Below are positions 30,602 through 38,354 of a stretch of 64,000 nucleotides of DNA, in pieces. Source of the stretch: Fervidobacterium pennivorans (GTDB lineage: Bacteria > Thermotogota > Thermotogae > Thermotogales > Fervidobacteriaceae); the NCBI RefSeq assembly GCF_001644665.1, contig NZ_CP011393.1, positions 558,001 through 622,000 on the forward strand. The letters run 5' to 3'. The notes below the pieces were generated by a model that saw nothing but the letters and a program-made list of their open reading frames with translations, made no database searches and had not been told where the DNA came from. Each line of letters opens with the position of its first letter. Position 1 is the stretch's first letter. Both the position numbers and the translations under genes were made by a program.

Positions 30602-31272
30602 AATCTCACCTTCTCCTTTATAGATTGTATCTTTTCTCCAGGGTCTTTTGCCTTGTACACTTCTCTCCCAAGTACAGCGAAGTCCGCTATTCCAAAAATG
30701 TCCCATAACGATACCACATCTTTTTGGTCGTCTTTTGATTGCTCCATACGTATACCGGGAACCAGTATAGCTCCACCTATCTTGCGTCGCATCTTTATCG
30801 CCCACATACCAGGTAGCACAAACGAAGAGCCCAACCTCGCAAGTCCTAAAATGATATGTTCGAAGTCCTCGAGCTTTCCTGGTAGCGATGTTAACTTTAT
30901 CACGGAGAAAATCATCTTGTCAGTTGATTCAAGAGCAGCTTTAACGCTCTCTAACCCAGCGTTAGCGTGGACTGTGAAACCAATGATTGCAGGATGTTCC
31001 CAAGCTTTTATCGACCTTGCTACTGTTGACGGTATATCAGAAAATTTCAAATCAAGAATAACTTTATATCCTTTTTCGTAGAAATAATCGAGCAGCCTTT
31101 TTCCTTGCACTGCAAGGTTGTGCCCAACCTTAACATAATCAAAACTTCCGTATTTTTCGATGAAATCGATAGGGTCTTCCATGTCTAAGCTAAGTACCGG
31201 TTCTGTTACAACCCAGTTTTTCCTCTCGACTTTTTCCATCTTTTCGCTATCGACAGGAGTGACTATCAACAT
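30592..31272 (-). CDS. pyrF: Orotidine 5'-phosphate decarboxylase
   Basis: A 226-aa TIM-barrel enzyme making UMP. The catalytic DxKxxD array is DLKFSDIP, followed by GFTVHANAG. The C-terminal phosphate-binding part contains ILVPGIR and DFAVLGREVY. ATG 31272 has GGAGGAGGGG upstream; pyrD ends 16 nt before. Confidence 0.94.
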   Translation of the reverse strand: MLIVTPVDSEKMEKVERKNWVVTEPVLSLDMEDPIDFIEKYGSFDYVKVGHNLAVQGKRLLDYFYEKGYKVILDLKFSDIPSTVARSIKAWEHPAIIGFTVHANAGLESVKAALESTDKMIFSVIKLTSLPGKLEDFEHIILGLARLGSSFVLPGMWAIKMRRKIGGAILVPGIRMEQSKDDQKDVVSLWDIFGIADFAVLGREVYKAKDPGEKIQSIKEKVRLWR

Positions 31273-31288
31273 AAAACCCCCTCCTCCT

Positions 31289-32164
31289 TTAGAAGTTATT
31301 ATTTTTTTCATTCTTTAAAAACTCCATAAGTTCTTTTCCTATTTTGTTGATTATTTCCTCATTTTGGAACAGCGCACTTCCTATGCTCACTGCGTTCGCT
31401 CCAAATTGGAGCATCTCTTTTGCTTGTTGAGCAGTGTATATACCACCGGATGCGATTATGAAAATATCCGGTAAAACCTTCCTCACCTCGTAAACAACTC
31501 TAAGTGCGATAGGATAAAGTGCAGGACCTGAAAGCCCTCCAAGTAAAACTTGTCCTTCGGGGTTCACGATAAGTCCACGGATAGTATTGATAACGGTGAC
31601 ACCATTCCAACCTTCCAGTGCAACAATCTTTGCCATTTCTTCAACAAACCCACTCTCTATTCCAAGTTTTGCAATGATAAACGCATCCGTTTCTTTTCTT
31701 ATCTCCTTCAGAAGTTTCTTCCATTCTTCTCTATCCGACATGATTGAAAGTCCGCCGTGATGAACGTTTGGACAGCTAAAATTGTATTCGATAGCCAAAA
31801 ACTTATCTAAGTAAGGTTTCATAAGTTTGGTTATCTCAATGTACTCTTCGAACGAATCCCCTCCAAGGCTCAAAATAGGTGGAACCTTTGAAAGTAAAAC
31901 ATCTAATTCCCCACTATCTATCATCTTTTTGAGACCATCAAAACCAGGATTCTCGAGTCCGATGCGGTTTATCATGAAAACGTTGGATGCGTATATCCTC
32001 GGTGGTTTGTTACCAACCTTTGAATGTAGAGTTATCGTCTTCAGAGTGTATGCACCAACGTACGACCAATCTATTGAATCTACATTGAGATACTCACCAA
32101 AACCCCCAGGTCCGGAGGCTATAACTATGGGTGTTCTCAGTTTGAGTGTCTTTGAACTTGCCAT
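31289..32164 (-). CDS. pyrD: Dihydroorotate dehydrogenase B, catalytic subunit
   Basis: A 291-aa FMN enzyme of class 1B. It has the FMN-binding IVIASGPGGFGEY, active-site base Cys in NFSCPNVHHGG, GVTVINTIRG, GGLSGPALYPIAL and IIASGGI. It works with PyrK to use NAD+ as electron acceptor. ATG 32164 (AGAGGTGA upstream) overlaps the end of pyrK by 28 nt. Confidence 0.95.
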   Translation of the reverse strand: MASSKTLKLRTPIVIASGPGGFGEYLNVDSIDWSYVGAYTLKTITLHSKVGNKPPRIYASNVFMINRIGLENPGFDGLKKMIDSGELDVLLSKVPPILSLGGDSFEEYIEITKLMKPYLDKFLAIEYNFSCPNVHHGGLSIMSDREEWKKLLKEIRKETDAFIIAKLGIESGFVEEMAKIVALEGWNGVTVINTIRGLIVNPEGQVLLGGLSGPALYPIALRVVYEVRKVLPDIFIIASGGIYTAQQAKEMLQFGANAVSIGSALFQNEEIINKIGKELMEFLKNEKNNNF

Positions 32165-32874
32165 ACATTATCACCTCTAAAAACAGGTCCGTCTGTGCAG
32201 ACGTGTTTTATACCATGGATTGTTTCCACAGCGCATCCTTTGCAAGCACCTATTCCACAAGCCATGTACTCGTTCAGAGAAACGTAAACAACCTTATTTG
32301 GCATGTTTTTTACAGCAAGCTCTTCCATGACTTTGGAACCGCTCACGAATATCCAGTCGTAGAATGAGTGATTTAATTCACTGAGCAAATTTAAAAACCC
32401 TTCATTTCCTACAACTACTTTCATCTTTAATTTCTTCACAATTTTGTCGTTCAGTTCAGTTCTTGAGGCCACAATTAATGGTATATCGAAATGTTCGGAA
32501 AGATGGATTCCCTCGGCAAGACAAGACGGCGCCACAATAACTGCACCGTTTCCGCTTTCAGGGACAAACGGATTACCAAGCGGTGCAAGGACATTGAGTT
32601 TTTCGTTGGTCTTAACTATGTATTCGCTTCCCTTACCTGCGATTTTTACTGAGATAGCAAGCTCCATTTTGTTTAACCTTCCAAGCGTATAAGGTTTCCT
32701 TGTTAGTCCTGCACCATCTACACTTACCATGCAAAACTGTCCTGGTAGAAAATCGAAATCTTCTTCAAAGGTGATTAAGTAAGTATTTTGGGTTATCTCT
32801 TCAACACTCCTTTTAGTCAGTAGAAAGGCTTTGTACTTTGTTTGCTTTTTCACTTCAACGGAGAAATTCGCCAT
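32137..32874 (-). CDS. pyrK: Dihydroorotate dehydrogenase B, electron-transfer subunit
   Basis: A 245-aa FAD/[2Fe-2S] subunit. The N-terminal FAD domain has LPGQFCMVSV and RKPYTLGR. The C-terminal iron-sulphur cluster is in ACGIGACKGCAVET with the fourth Cys in HVCTDGPVF. The NAD-binding middle is compact and divergent (VIVAPSCLAEGI), with an extra Cys. ATG 32874 is preferred (AGGTGGG upstream); the in-frame ATG 32895 lacks a site. The 3' end of pyrC overlaps its start. Confidence 0.93.
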   Translation of the reverse strand: MANFSVEVKKQTKYKAFLLTKRSVEEITQNTYLITFEEDFDFLPGQFCMVSVDGAGLTRKPYTLGRLNKMELAISVKIAGKGSEYIVKTNEKLNVLAPLGNPFVPESGNGAVIVAPSCLAEGIHLSEHFDIPLIVASRTELNDKIVKKLKMKVVVGNEGFLNLLSELNHSFYDWIFVSGSKVMEELAVKNMPNKVVYVSLNEYMACGIGACKGCAVETIHGIKHVCTDGPVFRGDNVWQVQRHSN

Positions 32875-34009
32875 TCCAGAACACCCACCTTCCATTTTTT
32901 CTTATTCCAAGGACCTTTCCTTTCAATTTATAACCATTAAATGCACAGTTTTTGCCTTTACTAAAGAATTTGTTGCTTTCAACAATATACTCGGCCCTTT
33001 CATCAATCAACACAGCGTCGTTGGGGAATCTAAAACCAAGTTCTTCATAACTTTTTCCTAACACACTAAGCGGATTTATTGTAAGATTTTTCAAAACGAG
33101 TTCGATATCCTCGAACACTTTCAGATACACAGAAAACGCTACTTCTATATGTGAACTTCCATATGGAGCTTTTTCAAAATCTGCTGGCTTTTCAGGATGC
33201 GGTGCATGGTCTGTTGCAAAGCATGTTATTATACCCTTTCTCACGGCATCTACGAGGATGTGTCTATCTTTTGAAATCGGGGGGTTAATCTTTTGGTTTG
33301 GATTGTTTATCTCCTCTGGGAGGAAGAACACGTGATGAGGGGTTACTTCACAGGTAATCTTCACCTTTTTTCTTAGATACTCTATAGTCTCCAAAGATTG
33401 TGAGGTCGAGACATGCTGAATGTGAAATCTATTAAAGCCGAACTCAAGCCCTGTTAACACTGTTCTGAATATCGCAATTGCCTCGTTTGAGTATGTACGC
33501 ACTGCGTTAGGTACTTTCGAACCTATGTAGAAATCTCCTGGAACTTCGTGCAATTGTGAATGGTCAAATACCAAAGCACTCTTTTTCTCCGAGAAAGCTT
33601 TTACTAAATCTGGATTTGTGTACCGAATTCCGTCTGTTGAGTAACCAGCGATGTTGTTTGTATAGTTCCCAAGCTTATTTAAATCGTTTATCTCTCCAAA
33701 TAAGCTGATAGTATGAAGAAAGTGAACATCTTTGTCTTTTGAAAGTTCAAAGTGATTCTTTAGAACGTCTAAATTTTCTATGGGTGGTCTTGTGTTAGGT
33801 TGAATTACGCATACTCCAAAACCACCAGCTAAAGCTGCATGAGAGAGTGTGTCGTAATCCTCTTGGTCATTTAACCTAACATGTGTGTGTAAGTCTACAA
33901 ATGGTGGTGTAAGTATTAACGAATCAACGTCTTGGTCTATTTTCTCTGGGAAGTCAATCGGAATTTGTTCACTTTTAATTCTCCCAGTTGATATATCAAA
34001 TACTCTCAT
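32855..34009 (-). CDS. pyrC: Dihydroorotase
   Basis: A 384-aa zinc amidohydrolase closing carbamoyl-aspartate to dihydroorotate. It has the metal motif DLHTHVR, the substrate-binding QPNTRPP, TCEVTPHHVF, and CFATDHAPH with the catalytic Asp. It is the first structural gene of pyrC-K-D-F-E. ATG 34009 has AAGGGGG upstream. Its first 14 nt overlap the end of a leader ORF. No pyrB or carAB lies in the window. Confidence 0.94.
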   Translation of the reverse strand: MRVFDISTGRIKSEQIPIDFPEKIDQDVDSLILTPPFVDLHTHVRLNDQEDYDTLSHAALAGGFGVCVIQPNTRPPIENLDVLKNHFELSKDKDVHFLHTISLFGEINDLNKLGNYTNNIAGYSTDGIRYTNPDLVKAFSEKKSALVFDHSQLHEVPGDFYIGSKVPNAVRTYSNEAIAIFRTVLTGLEFGFNRFHIQHVSTSQSLETIEYLRKKVKITCEVTPHHVFFLPEEINNPNQKINPPISKDRHILVDAVRKGIITCFATDHAPHPEKPADFEKAPYGSSHIEVAFSVYLKVFEDIELVLKNLTINPLSVLGKSYEELGFRFPNDAVLIDERAEYIVESNKFFSKGKNCAFNGYKLKGKVLGIRKNGRWVFWNGEFLR

Positions 34010-34241
34010 GCAGAAGCCCCCTTTGGTGTTGATGACATACACATAAGGGTAATAAAAAAGGGACCTCAAAAGAGGTCCCTTTTCTAACAAAACCAAATAT
34101 TGATAACTTTTCGAAAAGGTTTCTACAAAAACCTAAGATTATACTCTTCAAAAGAGCCGGTACAAAATTTACAAAGTTATTGACGTTGTTTGCCACGCTT
34201 CTCTTTCTCTGGTTTTGGCCTCGCTGGACCAAATTAACCAT
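33996..34241 (-). CDS. pyr-operon leader ORF running through the attenuator
   Basis: An uninterrupted 81-codon frame starting at ATG 34241. It has a strong GGAGGTG site 5 nt upstream and lies only about 20 nt after the predicted transcription start. The peptide (MVNLVQRGQNQRKRS...) has no recognisable domain; it starts basic and becomes hydrophobic. The frame passes through a pause-like hairpin and the terminator at 34056-34083, then stops at 33998-33996, 14 nt inside pyrC. This geometry matches the enteric pyrBI leader, where a translating ribosome disrupts the terminator when UTP is low. Function is inferred. Confidence 0.6.
   Translation of the reverse strand: MVNLVQRGQNQRKRSVANNVNNFVNFVPALLKSIILGFCRNLFEKLSIFGFVRKGTSFEVPFLLPLCVCHQHQRGLLHESI
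34051..34083 (-). terminator. Attenuator terminator in the pyr leader
   Basis: A 12-bp perfect stem (AAAAGGGACCTC with its complement, loop of four) at 34056-34083, followed on the minus strand by TTTTTTATT. It lies between the pyr promoter and pyrC, inside the leader ORF. Confidence 0.88.
34117..34134 (-). promoter_or_regulatory. Possible RNA polymerase pause hairpin in the pyr leader
   Basis: On the minus strand AGGTTT-N6-AAACCT forms a 6-bp hairpin followed by TTTTCG. It lies 34 nt before the attenuator, where a UTP-sensitive pause would be expected. Confidence 0.4.
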
Positions 34242-34269
34242 ATTTACACCTCCAAACTTTTCGCAAGGA

Positions 34270-34299
34270 ATTTTACCATAAAGGGTTTGATAGTGTCAA
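34270..34299 (-). promoter_or_regulatory. Promoter of the pyr operon
   Basis: A perfect TTGACA (34299-34294), an 18-bp spacer and TAAAAT (34275-34270). Transcription should begin near 34,263, leaving about 250 nt of leader before pyrC. Confidence 0.8.
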
Positions 34300-34409
34300 G
34301 GTACGAAAATAAAAGTTTCTATAAGTTATGTGAAAACTCTCTGAAAAGCTACTAACTAATTCTCTAAGAAAAGACCTTTGGGTTTCGGTTGTGCGAAACA
34401 AAAGCCCTC

Positions 34410-34439
34410 TTGACAAATCAACCACTGTAATAGTACAAT
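34410..34439 (+). promoter_or_regulatory. Promoter of the GntR/ABC operon
   Basis: A perfect TTGACA (34410-34415), an 18-bp spacer and TACAAT (34434-34439). The -10 box lies inside the inverted repeat described next. Confidence 0.8.
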
Positions 34440-34449
34440 ATTACAGTGG
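34422..34449. promoter_or_regulatory. GntR/YtrA-type operator
   Basis: A perfect 10-bp inverted repeat, CCACTGTAAT-N8-ATTACAGTGG, covers the spacer, -10 box and start site of the promoter. It is the obvious autoregulatory site for the GntR protein encoded directly downstream. Confidence 0.78.
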
Positions 34450-34486
34450 TATACGATATGAGCACATATCAATAGAGGTGTTACGT

Positions 34487-34903
34487 GTGTGGTTTGCTGT
34501 GGACTATCATTCTCCGGTACCGATTTATGCACAAATAAAAGAAAAAGTGAAGGCACTTATTCTTAGCGGTAAGCTAAAACCAGGTGATTTGTTGCCTTCT
34601 ATCAGAACGTTGGCTAAAGACTTAGGAGTAAATGTGAACACGGTGGCACGTGCTTACAGAGAACTTGAACTCGAAGGGGTTATACGTGCAGAACGTGGTG
34701 AAGGGTATACCGTTGTTGGACTTGAAAATACTGTCCACGAGAAAGTAAAACGTCAGATACTCACGGAGCTCGAAAGTGTATTGCGACGTTGCAAAGAACT
34801 CAAGATAGAAAAGTCTACTGTTTTTAGCCTTGTTGAGAGAATATATCAACAATCGAATCAATCAAGTTATCAACACAAGGAAGGTGAAGATGATGGTAAA
34901 TGA
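34487..34903 (+). CDS. GntR-family regulator, YtrA subfamily
   Basis: A 138-aa regulator: a GntR winged helix (PIYAQIKEKVKALILSGKLKPGD, with LGVNVNTVARAYRELELEG as recognition helix) plus a short helical dimerisation tail of about 55 residues, typical of YtrA. YtrA regulators usually repress adjacent ABC exporters. GTG 34487 is chosen because AGAGGTG lies 6 nt upstream and earlier in-frame starts fall before the predicted transcript start. Its 3' end overlaps the ATPase gene. Confidence 0.88.
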   Translation: MWFAVDYHSPVPIYAQIKEKVKALILSGKLKPGDLLPSIRTLAKDLGVNVNTVARAYRELELEGVIRAERGEGYTVVGLENTVHEKVKRQILTELESVLRRCKELKIEKSTVFSLVERIYQQSNQSSYQHKEGEDDGK

Positions 34904-35720
34904 AAGCATGTTGGTTTTGAGCATTAAAAACTTGAAAAAGTACTACGGCAACATCCATGCTGTTGATGGTATCTCATTTGAAGTCTTAAAAGGTGAAATC
35001 TTCGCACTTCTTGGTCCAAACGGGGCGGGTAAGACCACTACAATCAAGTGTATCCTTGGTTTGAGAAGAAAGGATGCCGGAGAGATTGTCTTAAAAGGAA
35101 GTATTTCATTTGTGCCTGATGGAAAGGAATTGTATGGTTCGTACACTGTGGAAAAAATGGTAAAAGTTGCTAAAGAACTAACCGAGAGGTTTGATGAAAA
35201 GAAGTGCTTTGAGTATGTTGAGAGATTCCAAATACCATTAAATGAAAAAGTTTCCAGTTTGTCCAGCGGTCAAACAACACAGCTTTACTTATCAATTGCG
35301 TTTTCTCAAGATGCCGAGCTTTACATCTTTGACGAACCAACATGGGGACTCGATCCGATAGTAAGAAGCCAGGTGCTTGAGATGATAAGAGATTTACCAT
35401 TAGGTGATAGGAGCGTACTCTATACAAGCCATATCTTAAGCGAAGTTGAGAAAGTAGCCGATAAAGTTGCAATTATGAACAAAGGAAAGATACTTGATAT
35501 GGGTTATCTTGATGAGATTAAGGAAAAATACTGTGCTGTTACCGTACCAATGGGTTCAGAAATTGATGGTTACAAGTACAAGAGTACGAAAAATGAAGAT
35601 GTCTATGTTGTAACAAGAGATTATGCTATTTCGAATAATTTGGAATACACTCCTGTTCCTTTTGAAGTGATATTTGAAGCACTTGTAATGGGGAACAACG
35701 ATTCAATAAACATGCAATAA
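34893..35720 (+). CDS. ABC transporter ATP-binding protein
   Basis: A 275-aa ATPase with Walker A GPNGAGKT, an unusual signature LSSGQTTQL (normally LSGGQ), Walker B LYIFDEPTWGLDP, and H-loop TSHILSE. A C-terminal extension of about 70 aa follows the nucleotide-binding domain. It pairs with the permease 22 nt downstream. ATG 34893 or ATG 34890 are both served by AAGGTGA. Confidence 0.9.
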   Translation: MVNESMLVLSIKNLKKYYGNIHAVDGISFEVLKGEIFALLGPNGAGKTTTIKCILGLRRKDAGEIVLKGSISFVPDGKELYGSYTVEKMVKVAKELTERFDEKKCFEYVERFQIPLNEKVSSLSSGQTTQLYLSIAFSQDAELYIFDEPTWGLDPIVRSQVLEMIRDLPLGDRSVLYTSHILSEVEKVADKVAIMNKGKILDMGYLDEIKEKYCAVTVPMGSEIDGYKYKSTKNEDVYVVTRDYAISNNLEYTPVPFEVIFEALVMGNNDSINMQ

Positions 35721-35742
35721 ATCTTAAAAGGTGGTGCTGAAT

Positions 35743-36492
35743 ATGAGGAAAGAGTTTTATGATATGAAAGTCAGGTTTATTGGTGTTCTAATAGTTACAA
35801 TAACACTGTTTTTCATTGTGGCACCATTCCAAAAGTTTACAATCTCCATGCTCGAAGGTTACTCGGGGAATCCCCAGGTCGAAAAGTTTCTACCGGGCGC
35901 GATGCTAAATAAGTTAAAAGAGTGGAATTTCTACATAAATTCTCAGTGGTATGGTAAAAACTTCGGACAAATGGTGGGTATTATAGGTATAATAATGGCA
36001 TTTCCCCTTTTTGCAAGAGAATTTGAGAATGAGACAATAGTGTTTTTACTTGTTAGAAAACCAAGGAAATGGATATACTTTAATAAACTCTTCACTGGAG
36101 CTGTCGCAACATTGATTGTTATGTTAGTAGGTTCGATACTTCCGGCTATATATTCAGCGGTTGCTGGAAAGGAGTATAACTACTCAGTCGTACCTAAGTT
36201 TATGATACACTCAATTTTCGGAGCACTTTTATGGTATTGTGTTGGGGTGTTTTTCTCAGTGCTTTTCAACGACCAAGTCAAGCCTCTTCTTGCCAGCTTG
36301 GGTTTACTTGCTTTAACCACAACAGCGGGTTTGATAAAGGCGATAAAATTTTTGAATACTTTTCCATATCAGCTTGGAGTAAGTATTTTTGAGAAGGGCA
36401 GTGTTGATTTTTGGTATACGCTGGGAATAATAGTCGTGTGCGTAGTGATTACCTGGATTGGTTACTTAGTTTTTGAAAGGAAGGAAGTTTAA
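35743..36492 (+). CDS. ABC-2 type permease
   Basis: A 249-aa membrane protein with about six hydrophobic segments and a large extracytoplasmic loop between the first and second. The stretch FPLFAREFENETIVFLLVRKPRKWIYFNK is the coupling region typical of ABC-2 exporters (quoted from residues 85-115 in part). With the ATPase it forms a YtrA-controlled exporter of unknown substrate. ATG 35743 has AGGTGGTG upstream. Confidence 0.82.
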   Translation: MRKEFYDMKVRFIGVLIVTITLFFIVAPFQKFTISMLEGYSGNPQVEKFLPGAMLNKLKEWNFYINSQWYGKNFGQMVGIIGIIMAFPLFAREFENETIVFLLVRKPRKWIYFNKLFTGAVATLIVMLVGSILPAIYSAVAGKEYNYSVVPKFMIHSIFGALLWYCVGVFFSVLFNDQVKPLLASLGLLALTTTAGLIKAIKFLNTFPYQLGVSIFEKGSVDFWYTLGIIVVCVVITWIGYLVFERKEV

Positions 36493-36524
36493 CAAAAAAG
36501 TGCTGTCAAAATGGGGGTGTGAGT

Positions 36525-36848
36525 ATGATAGTTGTAACGACAGATTTTGTGCCAGGATATGAAATAGTCGAGACACTCGGAATTGTGACAGGAAGTATCG
36601 TTAACTCAAAGCACTTAGGAAAGGATATCGCAGCTGCATTCAAAACACTCGCTGGCGGAGAGATAAAAAGCTATACAGAACTACTTGTAGAGAGTAGAAA
36701 CATAGCACTAAAGAGGATGATTAGCGAGGCTGAAAGGCTTGGGGCTGACGCAGTTGTAGGTGTGCGATTTGGTTCATCATCGGTGATGCAAGGTGCTGCA
36801 GAGTTATTAGCTTACGGAACAGCTGTGAGACTAAAGAAAAAAGAGTAG
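36525..36848 (+). CDS. YbjQ-family protein (PF01906)
   Basis: A 107-aa member of the UPF0145/YbjQ family, with TTDFVPGYEIVETLGIVTG, LLVESRNIALKRM and GADAVVGVRF. The family forms pentamers of uncertain function. It follows the ABC permease by 32 nt and may belong to the same operon. ATG 36525 has GGGGGTG upstream. Confidence 0.9.
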   Translation: MIVVTTDFVPGYEIVETLGIVTGSIVNSKHLGKDIAAAFKTLAGGEIKSYTELLVESRNIALKRMISEAERLGADAVVGVRFGSSSVMQGAAELLAYGTAVRLKKKE

Positions 36849-36876
36849 CAGATAGGTGCAATCATTGAAATCAAAA

Positions 36877-36914
36877 AATCCCCCGTCGGTTCTATGCTAC
36901 GGGGGATTATTTTT
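36877..36914 (+). terminator. Terminator after ybjQ (probably bidirectional)
   Basis: A perfect 10-bp AATCCCCCGT/ACGGGGGATT stem (36877-36908), followed by ATTTTTT on the plus strand and preceded by an A run. Confidence 0.88.
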
Positions 36915-36938
36915 TGGATAATTATAATACTTTTTTGC

Positions 36939-38210
36939 TTAACGTACTACTTTTACGTCTCCTTTTTTGACAAACTGAAGTGTTAGAACAGCTAATACGA
37001 AGAAAACTAAAGTTAGTATTATTAAAGTGCTGTAGCCTATTTTATCGATAAAGAACCCAGCGAGTGGTGGTGCAATAATGTTTGCTGCCATTGAAAAGAA
37101 GTAATACAACCCCGTATAGCCTCCAACTTTTTCCTCTACAGTCATATCAACTATTGTTGGTAGAGAATTAACGTTAACCATCGCCCAACCAAAGCCTCCA
37201 ATTGCAAATAACTCAAAGAACACTTTTGTTAGTAGTCCTACATCTGTTATTATCCTTGTTGATAGTATCGTGCCGATGAGTATAGCGATAACTATTGACA
37301 GCCCTATCGTCATTGTCTTCTTCCTGCCTATTTTTGAGCCTATAAACCCTGCAGGAATTGCAAAGAGCATAAACGTTAATGAGAAAAAGCCAAGTACAAG
37401 TGCACCGGTGCTTTCTTTAATCCCCATTTGGAATTTTGCGTAACTTGTGAAGAAAGTTTCGAGTGCGTTGTAACCGATGAACCACAAGAGTATGGAAAGA
37501 AGCATCATCAAAAGGCTCTTTTCTTTGGAAGTAAAGACATCTTTCATGTTCTCTTTTAATTCATCTATTGTTTTCTTGTAGACATTCTCAAATCTTACTT
37601 TCTCTCCAGTTTTTACTTTGTATTTCTCGTCTTCTCTGATGAACAAAACAACGAGCAACTTGGCAATAAGCATTATTATAGCTCCGACGTAGAATGGCAG
37701 ACCGGGATTTTTGTCATACAGCGGTTTTCCTGCGAAAAACGCAAGAAGTGCGCCTACGCCACCCATGAAATTGATTACACCATTTGCTTGACTTCTGTAC
37801 TCAGATGGTGTTATGTCAGGCATGAGTGCAATAACAGGAGACCTGAAGAGAGCCATGAAGAAATTCATGAAGATAATGTTGAGCATCATTAACCATAATA
37901 CGTGCCAAGCCTTTGTTATAGGTATCAGCGAAAATGTGATAGCAGCAAGCGGTGCACCAACAAGTATGTAAGGCATCCTACGACCGAGTTTTGTTCTCGT
38001 TTGGTCACTTAGAACTCCTATAAGCGGAAGCATGATAATAGCAAAGATGTTATCAATGGTCATCACAAAACCTATGAGAGTTGATGACAGCTCGAAGTCT
38101 TTCAAAAATATCGGAACGTAGGAGTTATACAGTGGCCACACTAAGCTTATCCCGAAGAACCCAAAACCGAGAAGTAAGAGCTTTCGAAATGAAAACTGTG
38201 ATGAACTCAC
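36939..38210 (-). CDS. MFS sugar transporter, SLC45/GPH-like
   Basis: A 423-aa protein with 12 predicted membrane helices. It has features of SLC45-like sucrose/maltose carriers: VWPLYNSYVPIFLKDF, the MFS loop GVLSDQTRTKLGRRMPYILVGAP, and LLWFIGYNALETFF. Import of a disaccharide by cation symport is likely. GTG 38210 has GGGGGG upstream. It is divergent from the dihydrolipoamide dehydrogenase gene. Confidence 0.85.
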   Translation of the reverse strand: MSSSQFSFRKLLLLGFGFFGISLVWPLYNSYVPIFLKDFELSSTLIGFVMTIDNIFAIIMLPLIGVLSDQTRTKLGRRMPYILVGAPLAAITFSLIPITKAWHVLWLMMLNIIFMNFFMALFRSPVIALMPDITPSEYRSQANGVINFMGGVGALLAFFAGKPLYDKNPGLPFYVGAIIMLIAKLLVVLFIREDEKYKVKTGEKVRFENVYKKTIDELKENMKDVFTSKEKSLLMMLLSILLWFIGYNALETFFTSYAKFQMGIKESTGALVLGFFSLTFMLFAIPAGFIGSKIGRKKTMTIGLSIVIAILIGTILSTRIITDVGLLTKVFFELFAIGGFGWAMVNVNSLPTIVDMTVEEKVGGYTGLYYFFSMAANIIAPPLAGFFIDKIGYSTLIILTLVFFVLAVLTLQFVKKGDVKVVR

Positions 38211-38281
38211 AATGCATCCCCCCTTGTTGATTTTGAGTGCGTTTAAAATAATTATATCGCATTTACGATTAATTTTAGAAC

Positions 38282-38310
38282 TTGATACTAAGTCCACGAA
38301 ATAATATAAT
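38282..38310 (+). promoter_or_regulatory. Promoter of the dihydrolipoamide dehydrogenase gene
   Basis: TTGATA (38282-38287), a 17-bp spacer and a perfect TATAAT (38305-38310). Confidence 0.7.
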
Positions 38311-38354
38311 TTTAAAGTGTTAAAGAATTATTTTTTTTGGAAGGAGCTGAAAGT

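Noticed and set aside
31813-32180. Long open frames antisense to the pyr, hyd, rib and nrdJ genes.
   Set aside because: They lack ribosome binding sites and recognisable domains, and mirror the codon pattern of the real genes.
34190-34241. A -1 reading of the pyr leader gives a basic, lysine/proline-rich tail (GPARPKPEKEKRGKQRQ) that ends in TAA, suggesting a frameshifted small gene.
   Set aside because: A stop lies just upstream in that frame, no slippery heptamer is present, and the zero frame with the strong ribosome binding site is open for 81 codons.
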